31,224 nucleotides of DNA from Utricularia gibba. Its lineage: Eukaryota > Streptophyta > Magnoliopsida > Lamiales > Lentibulariaceae. Shown here one piece after another: positions 1 through 11,027 of this stretch. The notes beneath the pieces are model-generated. The model was not told where the DNA came from. It searched no databases and was given only the letters and a program-made list of their open reading frames with translations. The first letter of the stretch is position 1, and each line of letters begins with the position of its first letter. Where the stretch lies: the NCBI GenBank assembly GCA_002189035.1, contig NEEC01000091.1, positions 1 to 31,224 of the forward strand, given 5' to 3'. Both the position numbers and the translations under genes were made by a program.

Positions 1-109
1 ACTACGAATTAAGTCAAAAGTATGAATGATATGCTACGTGGTACACAATACCTTCCAATAATTGTATTGGTATATGTATTAGTAACTATATATTTGGTAT
101 AATCTTATA

Positions 110-760
110 CTCATGTCCCTAATTTTCTCTTATGAAAATTTAGACAACATTCATATGGTGCAAGAATGATTTCATAAAGCAATTATCTAAGGTCTTACAA
201 CAATATCATCAAAAAACTCCAATTCGTCAAAAATTCATCCAAGTTATATAAATATTGGAATCATAAAAATGTCACATGTATGTGTGGAGATATACGATCA
301 AGCAAATATGGTTGTTCGCGTGACAAAACGGCATAAACCAGGACAAGAAAGAAAGATTTTCCTAATGCAAGTAAAGGATGGTATATGCACATGTAGAGAG
401 TGACAAAATTTCAAGGTTCTATATTGACATGCTCAACAAGCTTGCAAGAAACTAAGAGTTGACTCACAATCCTTCATCAGTCCTCTATTTTCAATTGTGA
501 TGCATATTAATACGTATCAGACTCAATTTCAACCATTGCAGACAGAATTTTAATGAGCACCACCATTATTTTGAACTTGTGCATGATGTATCTCACAAAA
601 AACCAACCACGTCGCGTCGGAGAAGAAATACTAATTCCCAATGACAATGGATATAGAACGAAGAAAACGAGGTTTGAAAGATAATTAAGAAATTGCATTG
701 CCTATGCAAGACATATCATCAAGTCCACCTATCAACCACCGAACATTGATCGACGTCCAC
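110..760 (+). pseudogene. MULE (Mutator-like) transposase C-terminal relic with SWIM zinc finger
   Basis: Reading the plus strand from about 305 gives a stretch that matches the end of plant MULE transposases: a basic segment, then DGICTCRE, a stop, QNFKVLY, a stop, HAQQACKKLRVDS. This is the SWIM zinc-finger pattern (CxC, then Cx H) followed by the usual helix. The first stop (401-403) sits where the family has Trp and the second (425-427) where it has the third Cys, so the zinc site is destroyed. Further downstream, in shifted frames, a basic segment and a Cys-containing knuckle-like piece (about 610-720) resemble the family's tail. The upstream catalytic part is not in the window. No function is expected. 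The family call is from motif order only and frames are broken. Confidence 0.65.
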
Positions 761-1549
761 TGTTAATCTAATATCGAAACTATTTTTAGTCACCTCGATC
801 ATCTATCCAACTGTTACTTGAAAGTTGGAGTTATCAATCAAATGACGATGAAACATCTCGTTAGCCCATAGTTTGTCGTAATTTGATATTTAATAATTTA
901 TTTAATATTTTTCATCGAAAAAAATAAAATTATTGTATTATTGAAATTGTTTTAACTTTTTTTTGTTTTGATGAATTTTCAAAAATAAATATTTTATTAA
1001 TAAGGTTGATGAGGATTAATTAATTAATAACATGATGTAAAAAATTTATTGATATATAACCTCATTTGATATATATTAGTTAAATATACTACGGTGATAC
1101 TTGCAACTATGGAAATTTATACTAGGAAGCATACACCATATACACTACCATGGTTAATACATGCTTCAAACATACGAGGTACGACTGTCTTAAATAAAAT
1201 GTTCGGATGAGAAGGAGTGCCTTCTCCCGAGTCCAATTTCTGTAAAGGTGGTGGGTCTATTCTCAAAGTAATACCCCCCCCCCCCCCACATTGTCATATT
1301 GATTTGATTCCACCGGACTACAACGACAATGTTCTGTGCAACGCTGCAAAAATCTTCCATATAAACATGCTTTTCAAAAATGAAGAAGAATATGTTATGA
1401 TAAAGAAGAAAAACATGAAATTTTGGAAAACAAAGAAAATAAAATTCTGGAAAACAAATAACATTACTTTTTGGGTATCATATTTTTCATAATAAAAATA
1501 ACTAATTTTTATTTATGAAGAATATAAATATAAATTTATATATATATAT
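761..1549. other. AT-rich intergenic DNA with a C14 tract
   Basis: No gene is recognisable here. The stretch is AT-rich and holds a run of 14 C at 1274-1287. The longest open frame (from 1217) is low-complexity and Lys/Ile-rich and lacks any family resemblance, so I do not call it coding. A TA microsatellite begins near 1537. Confidence 0.6.
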
Positions 1550-2060
1550 ATATATATTGATATTTCGAATTAATATTTTTATTCATACAAAAATTAAAAT
1601 TAATGAAAATGAATTGAAATTTCAATATTTTCATTATTTATTTTAAGTTTTTTATTTTTTTTTGAATTAATTTCAATTTTACAAAAACATACAATTTGTG
1701 TTGAATTGGAATCGAACTCTTAAACTATAGTTTGAAAAAACACAAAAATACCAATTAAGTTACAAACATTTCAATAATTATATAACACGGATGTGGATTA
1801 CAATGTTTACGACACGGGCATGGGTTAACCATAAACCGCATCCGTGTGTTATTTTAATATGTATTTGTGTAGCTTAATTTGGATTATTCTATTTTTTAAA
1901 TACTTAGGTTAAGAGTTTGATTTCAATTCTATACAAATGATATGTTTTTATAAATTGAAAGTAATTCAAAAAGAAAATTACAAATTTAAAATAATGAATC
2001 TTTAATTAATTTATATTCATTTTATAAATATTAATACAAAATCAAAATATCAATTATACA
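1550..2060. repeat. Long imperfect inverted repeat (fold-back / MITE-like element)
   Basis: The two halves are reverse complements of each other over roughly 200-240 bases per arm. Left-arm landmarks are TTGATATTT (1557-1565), the segment around 1670-1720 ending in CGAACTCTTAAAC, and ATAACACGGATGTGG (1782-1796). Their partners on the right are AAATATCAA (2045-2053), AAGAGTTTGATTTC (about 1911-1924) and CCGCATCCGTGTGTTAT (1836-1852). Matching pairs share nearly the same centre near 1817, leaving a loop of about 39 bases (1797-1835). Arms are diverged by point changes and small indels. This is typical of a non-autonomous fold-back transposon or MITE; no target duplication could be fixed, and there is no ORF. 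Confidence 0.8.
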
Positions 2061-2107
2061 TATATCAATTTGTATTGTGTTAATTATGTTACACAAATAA
2101 TTATACG

Positions 2108-2340
2108 TAATATAAATTTAAAATAAAAAAATCGATTCAAAATATTCCAAATAATTATATGATATATAATATAAATTTAAAATAAAATATACATTAGATC
2201 GAAATAAGATTTAAAGATCAAATATATATATAAATTTGAAATAAAAATAACATTTGATACAAATAATATATAAAAATTCAGTGCATAATATAAATTTAAA
2301 ATAAAAATAATATACAATCGGTTGGTGAAAATCCTTTTTT
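2108..2340. repeat. Four-copy 59-bp tandem repeat
   Basis: The core TATAAATTTAAAATAAAA occurs at 2111, 2170, 2229 (with a G in place of one A) and 2289, that is with periods of 59, 59 and 60 bases. The sequence between cores is AT-rich and more diverged but keeps the same length. The array starts about 50 bases after the fold-back element ends. It may belong to that element or be an independent minisatellite. The constant spacing over four units makes chance unlikely even in AT-rich DNA. Confidence 0.7.
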
Positions 2341-2685
2341 CTTTTGAAGTCATATTATTTTTTTTCGATTTTCAACTATATATCTATTTTATTCATTATA
2401 TACATATTTTATAAACATAATTTTATTTTATATTATAAGTGATTATGTTTACATTGATAAAGAATTAAAATACAATAATTTTAGTTATTGAAACGAATAA
2501 AAATTAAAAAAATAAAGTTAAATAATTTTTCACACAAAAACACACACTAGTTATATTTCTAAATTAATTTTTTGTCAAACAACATATTTTTGCTCCTGCG
2601 AGAGAGACCCTTCTGATCCAACGGGAACGGAAAGGTGGAATAAATGCGAGCCATAATCATTGCGACTCACGGGGAAACAGCGATC

Positions 2686-2753
2686 ATGGGCTTCTGAATA
2701 GGCCAGACGAAATTCCTCAGAAGCCCATTCACACGATATGGGCTTCATGGGCT
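2686..2753 (+). promoter_or_regulatory. Site II (TGGGCT) cluster in the RPL23A promoter
   Basis: Four site II elements lie about 210-280 bases before the start codon: TGGGCT at 2687-2692, its complement AGCCCA at 2722-2727, and TGGGCT at 2739-2744 and 2748-2753. The first two are embedded in a perfect 12-bp inverted repeat, ATGGGCTTCTGA (2686-2697) and TCAGAAGCCCAT (2717-2728), separated by 19 bases. Site II elements are known TCP-factor targets that drive ribosomal protein and other growth-linked genes in plants, which fits the gene downstream. Confidence 0.75.
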
Positions 2754-2963
2754 TGATATTGCAACAACTATCAAGCCTGGAACTTCTACACCGGGAACCC
2801 TTAGCCGGCGGCAGTTCAGGTTCTAGCTTCTCACCTCAGATTTACAGCGGAGTTCGGCTGTTCAGATTGAATCTCATGGCTTGACTGGTCTTCTTCTTCT
2901 TTTTCTTAATCTTTTCGCAGCTGAGAGCTTTTATCGAGAGTGTACAAACAACATCTGGTTACA

Positions 2964-3959
2964 ATGGCTCCTGCGAAAGGTAAATTGCATTTCCTCGCCT
3001 TAATCGGAACGATTAATCTTCTCCGATTTGTGTTTCTTAGCATTTAATCACTCCGAATTCCCGCTATTGCAGTACGATATGCTTTCTGTGCTCTCAAGAT
3101 TCGTTTTTTGTTATCTTTATCAATGGCGGTTTTATGCCGTAGTCCTGTTCTCATGATAACGAAGCTCCCTGAGGCCATTTCTTAGGATTTTACGTGTAGC
3201 ACCTTGGTATGCGCCTCTAGGGTTACATGATGCGAATAAGCATTATTATTTTTTTGAATATATTTTATAGCTGATACCACCAAGAAGTCAGATCCGAAAG
3301 CTCAGGCGTTGAAGGCAGCCAAGGCTGTGAAAGCTGGCTCAGCCACCTTAAAGAAGAAGGCAAAGAAGATACGCACGAGTGTTACATTTCACAGGCCAAA
3401 GACATTGAAGAAGGACAGGAATCCCAAGTATCCCCGGGTCAGCGCCCCATCACGCAACAAGCTTGACCAGTACCAAATTCTGAAATATCCTCTTACCACG
3501 GAGTCTGCTATGAAGAAAATTGAAGACAACAACACATTAGTCTTCATTGTGGATATCCGTGCTGATAAGAAGAAGATTAAGGACGCAGTCAAAAAAATGT
3601 ATGACATACAGACCAAGAAGGTTAACACTCTTATCAGGTACTACTCTTTATCTTGTCTGAAACTCTGTGCGAGGCGGCATTATTTGCTTCAGGGGTCGAG
3701 ACATACTTAATCACTATGCGCTGATGCCTTTTTTTTTTGGGATATGTATGCTTTGTTCTTTTACCTCTCAATGGCTTCTTGCCTCTCAACTTGTGGGTCG
3801 TGAATGAATTCTTTCAAGCATTCTAAATACGTTTAGTGTATGATTCCTTGGGCTCTGTTGTCTTCATCTTTCAGGCCGGATGGTACCAAGAAGGCTTATG
3901 TGAGGTTGACACCCGATTATGATGCTCTTGATGTTGCCAACAAGATTGGAATCATTTGA
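2964..3959 (+). CDS. RPL23A: 60S ribosomal protein uL23 (L23a)
   Basis: This is a complete three-exon gene for a large-subunit ribosomal protein that sits at the nascent-chain exit tunnel and binds 25S rRNA. Coding exons are 2964-2979, 3271-3637 and 3875-3959, joined by GT-AG introns of 291 and 237 bases; they total 468 bases, giving 155 residues, close to the about 154 of other plant L23a proteins. Residues 1-65 form the Lys/Ala-rich eukaryotic extension ([19 protein letters not shown], then FHRPKTL). The rest is the L23 fold: [20 protein letters not shown], then NTLVFIVDI, and the conserved end [20 protein letters not shown] followed by GII and a stop. The start fits MAPAK, with an ACA ATG G context. 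A pyrimidine-rich leader (2889-2906), upstream site II elements and a telo-box in intron 1 fit ribosomal-protein regulation. All family residues I can judge are intact. Confidence 0.96.
3217..3224 (+). promoter_or_regulatory. Telo-box in first intron of RPL23A
   Basis: CTAGGGTT is the reverse form of the plant telo-box AACCCTAG. In plant translation-machinery genes this motif commonly accompanies site II elements. Here it lies in intron 1, about 240 bases after the start codon, rather than in the proximal promoter. Assignment is by motif only. Confidence 0.45.
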
Positions 3960-4941
3960 TATCCCTATCGTTCTATTCTTCCTCAGTAGAATGTTATCAG
4001 TGGCACTTGGATTTCTCGTGAATGCGAAACTGTTTTTGTTATGTTACGGATGCTTAAGAACGAGTTTGCACCGGGTATGTTGTGCCATTTTTCTTTGTAT
4101 TTGTGTCGGTATCAATCATGGGATTTTCCTTCCGTTCTCTCATTCATGGGGTTCGCCATGGTCGAGTATCCATCCATCTTTCGCAAACAAGTGATATCAA
4201 AATTCAGAAGAAAATTTTCGATGATGCGCCACATAAGAAAAAATATAATCGAGGCCAGAAGTTTTGAAATTAGGATAACTTATAGTTTTATTTATAATGT
4301 ATATTGCTTTAGCGAGGGAATGTATTATAGTAGTGTTGATGACATGTTATCAATGTCTCTATAATCATGGAAGTCATGTAATTTATCAAAATTGTTTTCT
4401 TTAATTACATTATCAATTGGTTGGATCTACTCAACAAAGAGATATAGCAAGAAACTTTGTGAATACCTTCGCAATACGTGGCGCATCCATTTACAAAAGA
4501 ACAGCCATTTTAACATGAAATGAGACATCAGCGAAAAAGGAGATAATTGTTGGAAATTAAGCTCTAGAATAGCGATGAACTCTAGCTTCTGTTTATGAAC
4601 TTGGAACGATGTTGAATTAATATGCAAAATAAATGCAAGACACACGGATATTTAACTAGGTAAAATCGGAAATATCCTGGGCTCAGGTTCACCCAACGAA
4701 GACCAGCAATTCACTATGTTTAAACAGAATACAAGAGCTCGCAAACTATGTTACAGCAACAGCAATCACATACACCTACGCACTCAGGAAGAATGACTTC
4801 ACTCACCAGTGCACCAGAGATCAAGCTTCCTAATTCAGCCAAAGGAAACCTGCTATGCCCCTTCTTATTACAGACAGAACTGCCCCTCACTTCTGATGAG
4901 AACCCATACGGTTGCCTTATCATCCCCATCAACTGATCACA
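3960..4941. other. RPL23A 3' UTR and downstream intergenic DNA
   Basis: The bases after the RPL23A stop, to roughly 4370, are T-rich and likely hold the 3' UTR; no canonical AATAAA is obvious. Overlapping open frames between 3919 and 4364 are reading-frame noise from this region: they overlap the real third exon out of frame and match no family. The minus-strand open frames at 4427-4932 are also unrecognised. Confidence 0.55.
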
Positions 4942-5148
4942 TCATGGCTCCATAACAGTCCCACAACCCAGTATTTGAGCGTCAACTTTGCTGGGACCAA
5001 CAACACTTCCAGGGTGTTGAAAGAAACTAACTGCATCTTGTGTATTCCTTCTACAAAAATTACATGTATCTGGAGAGTAATATGACACTACGTATTCCTT
5101 TTCTATATGTGGACTCCATGTTTTAAGCATGGCAACTCTTCCTTTCAT
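4942..5148 (-). other. Unrecognised small ORF, possible gene relic
   Basis: On the minus strand an ATG at 5146-5148 opens 68 codons ending in TGA at 4942-4944. The composition looks more protein-like than neighbouring frames: MKGRVAMLKTW, a CNFC pair (CxxC), FFQHPGSVVGPSKVD and a Cys-Gly end. The frame stays open upstream as far as about 5280 but no acceptor site is clear. I do not recognise the family. It could be a terminal-exon remnant of a lost gene, or chance. Confidence 0.18.
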
Positions 5149-5279
5149 TAGTTTTTTCCATCCATTTTGGGGAATAAAAACAGGAAAGAGACAATGAGAA
5201 TGCAATCGACAAAATATTTTAGGAAAAAAAACCATTATCAGCGAAGACCAATACTGGGTCAATGGTTTGATTACGTTTG

Positions 5280-6560
5280 TGTTGTATTAAGATGAATGTG
5301 GGCTTGTGGATGGATGCGTAGTTTCAAAAGATCCAGTGAAGCTTCTCTTATATTCTCCTTTTTTGAATGATTGAGCAAAAAAGAAGCATCTATGGGATGA
5401 TTCCAAAATTCAAAAGCTGATAGTGAGGCTGGTTTATTTGTTTTTTCTCGCTTCAAAAAAGTGAAACACATTTCAGTGTAGAAATATATTTTCTCAAGAG
5501 TTTTTATGATATATTTTAGGTCGGGTTGTTTTTTTGTTCACTCGTTGACTCATCTGTACAACAAGCCTTTATGTTTTGTCTTACTAGAAAAGTGTTATTG
5601 AAGAGTCAAAATATTCCAGAGAGGAAACGAATCCACTTTTGTTATCAACATTTCCTTCCTCAGAAGATAATTTTAGGCATTTGAAATGAAATCCAGAACC
5701 CTGTGCTGTCTGGATGTTCTTTCATCTGGGTTTTCTTTTGGAAATTTTTGTAAATTATGGATTTTTGACTGATGTTCAGTTTAGTGAGATGTTCTCTGAA
5801 TTCTACTGGTCGGTGAGAGGATCATAAAGTGGTTCACTTCAGGGATCACTAAGTTCTCTCTAAGGGCCTTCTTAAAAACACTTGAAAAATGAACACAACT
5901 GACAAGAAGACTTATTCTCTAGGCCACGTTTGTAGATTCTAGACTCCAGAAGATAGAGATGATTACTCCTCTTTGAGATAAACCAAAAATAAAAATGCCA
6001 TAATGTACCTTGAAATGTCTTCCTTGTTGAAAGTACACAACTGTTATAAACTTTTACTTGAGAAAAAAGAGTTCTTTTTCATGGTCTAAGTTGCTCTATT
6101 CCTTGGTATGTTTCTAAAGTTTCATTAATTGTCAGTTGTGTATCTCAGATTAAGTTTTTACTGATTAATCGTACCTCAGTGTGTGATTATACTAATTCAG
6201 AGACCGAGGAACAGTAGTGCTTATAGGATCATATGGAAGAAATTGTCGGCAGTACGGGATGGAAGCTCTTTAAGGAGTGATTTCATCCAGGAATCGAGCA
6301 TAGACTCAACATCCACAATGTTTAATTTGTTTTTGGTATTTTACAAATTCATGAGTTGAGAGTGGAGCTGACGCAAAGAGGTTCTGCTTCCGATGAGCAT
6401 CAGATGCGCCTTTCTGGATTCCCTTGTCATGTGTCGTAAGCATGCTTACTTCCTGCTGTCATGCTATTTAGATATATCCCTTGATTTGAAGTTTAGTGAA
6501 TTGGGAACAAAATTTTGCATTTCTTTGTGGGTTTGATAAGTGCTTTTTTGGCGAAGATAT
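5280..6560. other. Intergenic DNA, no gene seen
   Basis: Moderately AT-rich with many stops in all frames. The few open frames over 60 codons on the minus strand (near 5271-5471) show no family motif and have no convincing splice partners. No transposon protein motif is visible. Confidence 0.55.
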
Positions 6561-6563
6561 CAG

Positions 6564-6737
6564 ATGAGTTGGAAGAAAGTCTGCTGTAGTTGTAACAGAT
6601 GGGACAAAAGAGGCCACTCCGGCACATGTGCAGGTATGTGTTTTAGGTGTGGAATAACCATGTGTAGTTTGTGCTACACCCAACACTCGTGCAGGTGCAC
6701 GTGTCCAAGTTATGCAGGTATCTTAGGAAAACATTAG
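6564..6737 (+). other. Cysteine-rich small ORF of uncertain reality
   Basis: An ATG right after an AG (gaagatatcag/ATG) opens a 57-codon frame ending in TAG at 6735-6737. It has 11 Cys: three in VCCSC near the start, then C-x3-C-x2-C-x4-C-x2-C-x5-C-x1-C-x1-C across the rest, ending CRCTCPSYAGILGKH. There is no signal peptide, so a secreted defensin-type peptide is unlikely; a zinc- or metal-binding fragment is possible. Low complexity in the DNA (several TGT/TGC-rich GCAGGT repeats) could produce this by chance. No close family is recognised. Confidence 0.2.
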
Positions 6738-8030
6738 CCATTTGGTGCACTTCTTTGTCTTGTAAATCGAACACCAAAAGTGAGAAAACGATAAAAACCA
6801 CAGCTACGTAACACGTTGTCCTAAAAGATTTTTTGATTTCCCAAAATTCGATAGACTCTTCCAGAATAACCATTTCGATTTCAAAAATCAGTCAAATGTA
6901 TATCGCCTAATCCTAATGGGGTCAAAACAAAGTGAGTCAAAATGTAAACTTGGCCCACACACACATAGGAGAGCCTATTGGTTTAGTTTTGCACCTCTTC
7001 CTATGCATGAGGTCCAATTCATTTTGAAGTACATCAAAACTAATAGGTTATGATTTTATATAAATTATTTAAAAATCATTTCAATTAGCAATTTGGTATA
7101 TTCACACTTTATCCGCTCAATTTATTTAAATGCCTATATCAGAAATTTTTTTTACTAAAATAATCGTAGTTTTATAATTATTATGAAACTATCTATTTTT
7201 ACTTATTTTTTTGTAAAAATACCTATTTTTTTTACATAAATTACTTATTATTAAAATATTTGTAGTTTAGTAAAATTGATTTATTTTACTTTATTTGTTG
7301 TTTTCACAAATTAGTTCTTATTTTATCTTATTTACATCATAGTTAATTATAATGGGTTATTTTATTAGATATTAAATGTATTTTCAATAAATAAATTTAT
7401 GTTTTAAATATAAATGTATTTATATTTAATAAATCCATAAATCCATTTGTACATTAAAGATATTGATTTTATGATTTTAGTATCGTTGGTTAATTAGATA
7501 ATAGAAAATAAAAAATAATCATGTGCTAAATTAAGAATTAATAAAAATTGAAATAAAATTATACCAACTTTTTATAATTATGTGGAGTTAGTTAGTCTTG
7601 TTAATATGACCATGTGAGAATAAAAAAATATCAAAATATTAGCTATTTTTTTATCATTTCATAACTATATGTAGTTTTTTCAAAATGAAGTCATGAAGGA
7701 TGCTTTTTCAAAATGAACCTCATTTACTATCATCTCATGCACAATCCTAAGGTGTATGGTAGACTTTGAAGATATGTTGATGGACTGGAAGGACCCTCGT
7801 GTGATGACCCTTGCCGAATTATGGCGTGGAGATGCAACTACGCCTTGCGTAAATGCATTTCTTCTTCTCACTCCTTAGCCTTTATGTTGCATTATCACCA
7901 TGAAACGACAAGAGGCTCCATCAATACCAAAGTTTACTTGAGACACACCCTAAGGAGGCATTAACCTCATTTTGACCTTAGATGGATTGATTAGGGATGT
8001 TCATGAGTAGAGTTCCATCCAATACCAATA
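6738..8030. other. AT-rich intergenic DNA, no gene seen
   Basis: Strongly AT-rich from about 7030 to 7680, with runs of T and A and no open frame of note. The 7680-7870 section is less AT-rich and precedes the MULE relic, so it may be part of the same transposon, but I see no diagnostic motif in it. Confidence 0.5.
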
Positions 8031-8039
8031 GCAATAGAA

Positions 8040-8380
8040 ATTTGTCAATCACATATCTCAAAAAATTTGATATACCTACATGTGTGGAAACACATGTAAC
8101 ACTAGAGGGAGTCTACTTATGTGGTCCTATATGATTCAAAACATATCTTCATTCTTCTCAAAAAGGCTCATATCAACTCCCAACTTCTGTAAGAACCAAA
8201 CCCAGTTGTATTTAATATTACTTCAGGTCAAGCCATATGTCTATGTGAAACATCATTGTTTGGAACTAGAGAGAGCAATGGTAATCAACAATTTTCTTTT
8301 CACCTTCATTGCATGAGTGTCATCAATGCAAATTAAAGGTTTATAATATTATTGGAGACTATCTTTGATTGCCTATAAAG
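8040..8380 (-). pseudogene. MULE transposase core relic
   Basis: Read on the minus strand, 8340 down to about 8255 gives PLICIDDTHAMKVKRKLLIT, the start of the plant MULE transposase domain, whose usual form is P-x-I-x-x-D-G-T-H followed by a basic turn and LLIA. The Gly of DGTH is Asp here. Further along, 8212-8169 gives KYNWVWFLQKLGVDM in another frame, matching the family's S-W-x-W-F-x-x-K-L block. Beyond that the reading frame is broken by stops and shifts. It is a dead fragment. Its orientation is opposite to the MULE tail at the window start, so these are two separate insertions or a rearranged one. Confidence 0.55.
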
Positions 8381-10600
8381 TATATGTGAAAATGAACATT
8401 AGTAAAAATGATTCAAAATTAATTATCTATATTACAAATTTACAAATACATATCTTTTGGACAGATCTATACACATCTATGAAGATGATGGCAATGTATT
8501 TAGTGCTCCTCAGATTAAGACATGTGTATTTATTCGCAAATCTTCTAATATGAAAGAATTCGATAATATAATCTTTTTAATAGATCAACATACTTGTTCT
8601 CTTGCAAATCACATCTTATATTTTGAGATTTTGACTCCTAGTTCATCTTCAATTTTGCCTTTCAACTTTGCAATCTTCTTCTTAAGTGACTAGATCAATT
8701 TCCTCTTACATTTTGGATTGGTTTTGTGGCATAGAAAAGCACATCAAGAAGACACAAGCACTCTGATTGGGTTCTAAGAGTTCCCTCTATGAACTCATTA
8801 CGAAATTCTTCGGTTTCTTCATGTTTTTAGTGAAATATTTTCTAATATGTGAACATCATAGATTTTTCTGGATTGTTATTTAATTGCTTTCTTACATGCT
8901 TTGAAATAATCGTCTAAAAGTCATTTAATAACCAGTATGGAATGTCTACCAAATATGAAATGCTCACACTTAAGCAAGTGGGCTTTTGCCTAGTGAGCAA
9001 TAGTCAGCGGTCCATGTAAGGAAGAGTTGAATTGAAAGGGCCGCAAGTCAGGTTATATTAATTATAGAAAGCAATGTGGAATAATTTTATGAAATTAAAA
9101 ATATAAATCTTTAAGACACTAAAGATTATTATACTTAATTTTCAAATAATGAAAATGAATAATAATTTATTAGAAATTAACTATAATAAATAATGGAGAA
9201 CAATCTATATTTATTGTTTACTAGAGGCAGGATAGGAGGGGTGACAGCCAATCCCGGCATCTAAGCCCCCGCGCATTCCCTGCATCATCCAAGAAGTGGT
9301 AATTGGTAAAGCCACCCCCACACGTTGATGGAAGAGATTCCCCCCCGGCGTTTTATGTTTGTTTCGATGCACTGTGACAGTGGTTACTCTAGTTTCATTT
9401 ACAACCTCTACGTGAAATATTCCTCTACGAATCTTGGCATTGAACCAAAGGGGGGAGCCAGTGGTCCTCGCCTCTGCTCTGGTGTGCCTCTTTATTTTTA
9501 TTTATTTATTTTTTTTCCCAGGGCCAGTTGTCTCCTTAGGTTCCCCGGCGGTAAAAAGGTCGTTAACTCGTCGGGGACAACTCCTTAAATTTGAAACAGA
9601 TCTATGTGGGCATCGCTTCTCTTCTCTTCCTTTATTGAGATTATTTTAATATTTTTCTTTTTGTTTGTAATTTTAATTCTCTCTCTATATCGCATACCGT
9701 TGAGCAGAGCAGGTTGAGTGGGAGGGATAAAAAGGTAAATGTGCATGGTTTGACTTAGACCAGGAAAGTGCCGCGAAGAGTGGGAGGGGACCAATGTCTG
9801 TCTGTGGAGGACAGCAGGCGCAGCTCTGCTCGTATCCAATTCTGTTGATCGCGCAATAATAATTTGTTGGGATGAGATGTTCTCGCTGCATTGCCAAACT
9901 AAACTCATTTTGCAAAATAACTATACTTTTACATCGTAAATTTTTCTATTGATTTTCTAAGAAAAAAGTATGATAAATGTTATTTTTTATTTTTAGATTT
10001 TACTATAAATTTTAATGATTAAAAAATTTCAGATTATTTGGAAAATAAATAAAAAAATAATTTTCTTTACATACATAAATATAAAAAATCGTTTAAAAAT
10101 TTAAATAATATTAATTATATCATTGAAACAGATAATTTTTTTAACATCCCACAATTTGGATGTTTTTATAAAATTTATGAAAAATAAAAATATTTGTTAC
10201 ACAATAAAACATCTATATACTCTAAAACTTTTATATTTGTGTTTCAATTTTTGTAATAATAAAATCAAAAATTTATTTATTTTCATTTTGAATTTTCATT
10301 TCAATTGAAGAAAATTATTATTTCTAATATGTTATAGAAAAAAATAAGCTTTTGAAACTTTTTATGATTATGAAACAATTAGTAAGTTTCATAAATATTT
10401 TTATAATAAATAAAATGTAAATATTTTAAATTTATTATTATTTGTAAATTTTTTATGAGCTTAATAATTATTTTATTGGAATAAATTTTTTTAATAGAGA
10501 TTTAATTTTTATTTTGCATTTGAATGGTTTGTTAGTTTTAAAATATGGAAAACAAATTTACAAGAGAAATGATGTTCTACTTCTAATACGAATAATTTTT
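8381..10600. other. Intergenic DNA with a GC-richer island, no gene seen
   Basis: Most of this is AT-rich filler, extreme at 9910-10600. A GC-richer island at about 9230-9600 and 9700-9900 contains no frame that resembles a known protein. Within it TCCCCG (9542-9547) and CGGGGA (9572-9577) form a short inverted repeat. The island could be an old promoter, a non-coding transcript or a transposon end; I cannot decide. Confidence 0.45.
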
Positions 10601-11027
10601 CAATCAATACTTTCACTTTCAAGGGTTAGCCGAACCTAGCGCTGCTATTTTGTCCTAGGGTTGGTTAATGAATAAAGAAAATGGACTGGCGACCAAACTC
10701 CTCCTTTTTATCACTTATGGTGCGGGTAATTTGGGGCACGCCAAAACGCTCATGCAAAAGTTGTCGACAAAGCATTGTCTTTGTGACGCATGACGACGTG
10801 GCATACTTTATTACTTTTCTAATTTAGAAATAGAATTTGTATCTCGTGCAATTATTAAAACAATAATGTTCAATTATATCCCTATGTTCAATCCAACCCG
10901 ATTCGGAGTATACGTGTTGGGTCGACCCGGAAACACTCAAGGGCAGGTAAGGTAATTAAAGGACGCGTAGACTCGCAGAAAATTAATTAGTTGGCCGACA
11001 AAGGAGTCCACCACTCTGAATTCTTGT

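Noticed and set aside
1274-1287. C14 run, with a matching G12 run at 25150-25161
   Set aside because: Homopolymers are common and length-unstable; the two are not part of a shared repeat.
1710-1725. GGAATCGAACTC resembles the T-loop of a minus-strand tRNA
   Set aside because: No acceptor stem or anticodon arm fits around it, and the sequence is explained by the fold-back arm.
3919-4364. Plus-strand open frames of 60-107 codons
   Set aside because: They overlap RPL23A exon 3 out of frame and its 3' UTR, begin mostly at non-ATG codons and match nothing.
9230-9900. GC-richer island considered as a gene promoter or microRNA precursor
   Set aside because: Only a 6-bp inverted repeat, no TATA box plus ORF arrangement and no long stem.
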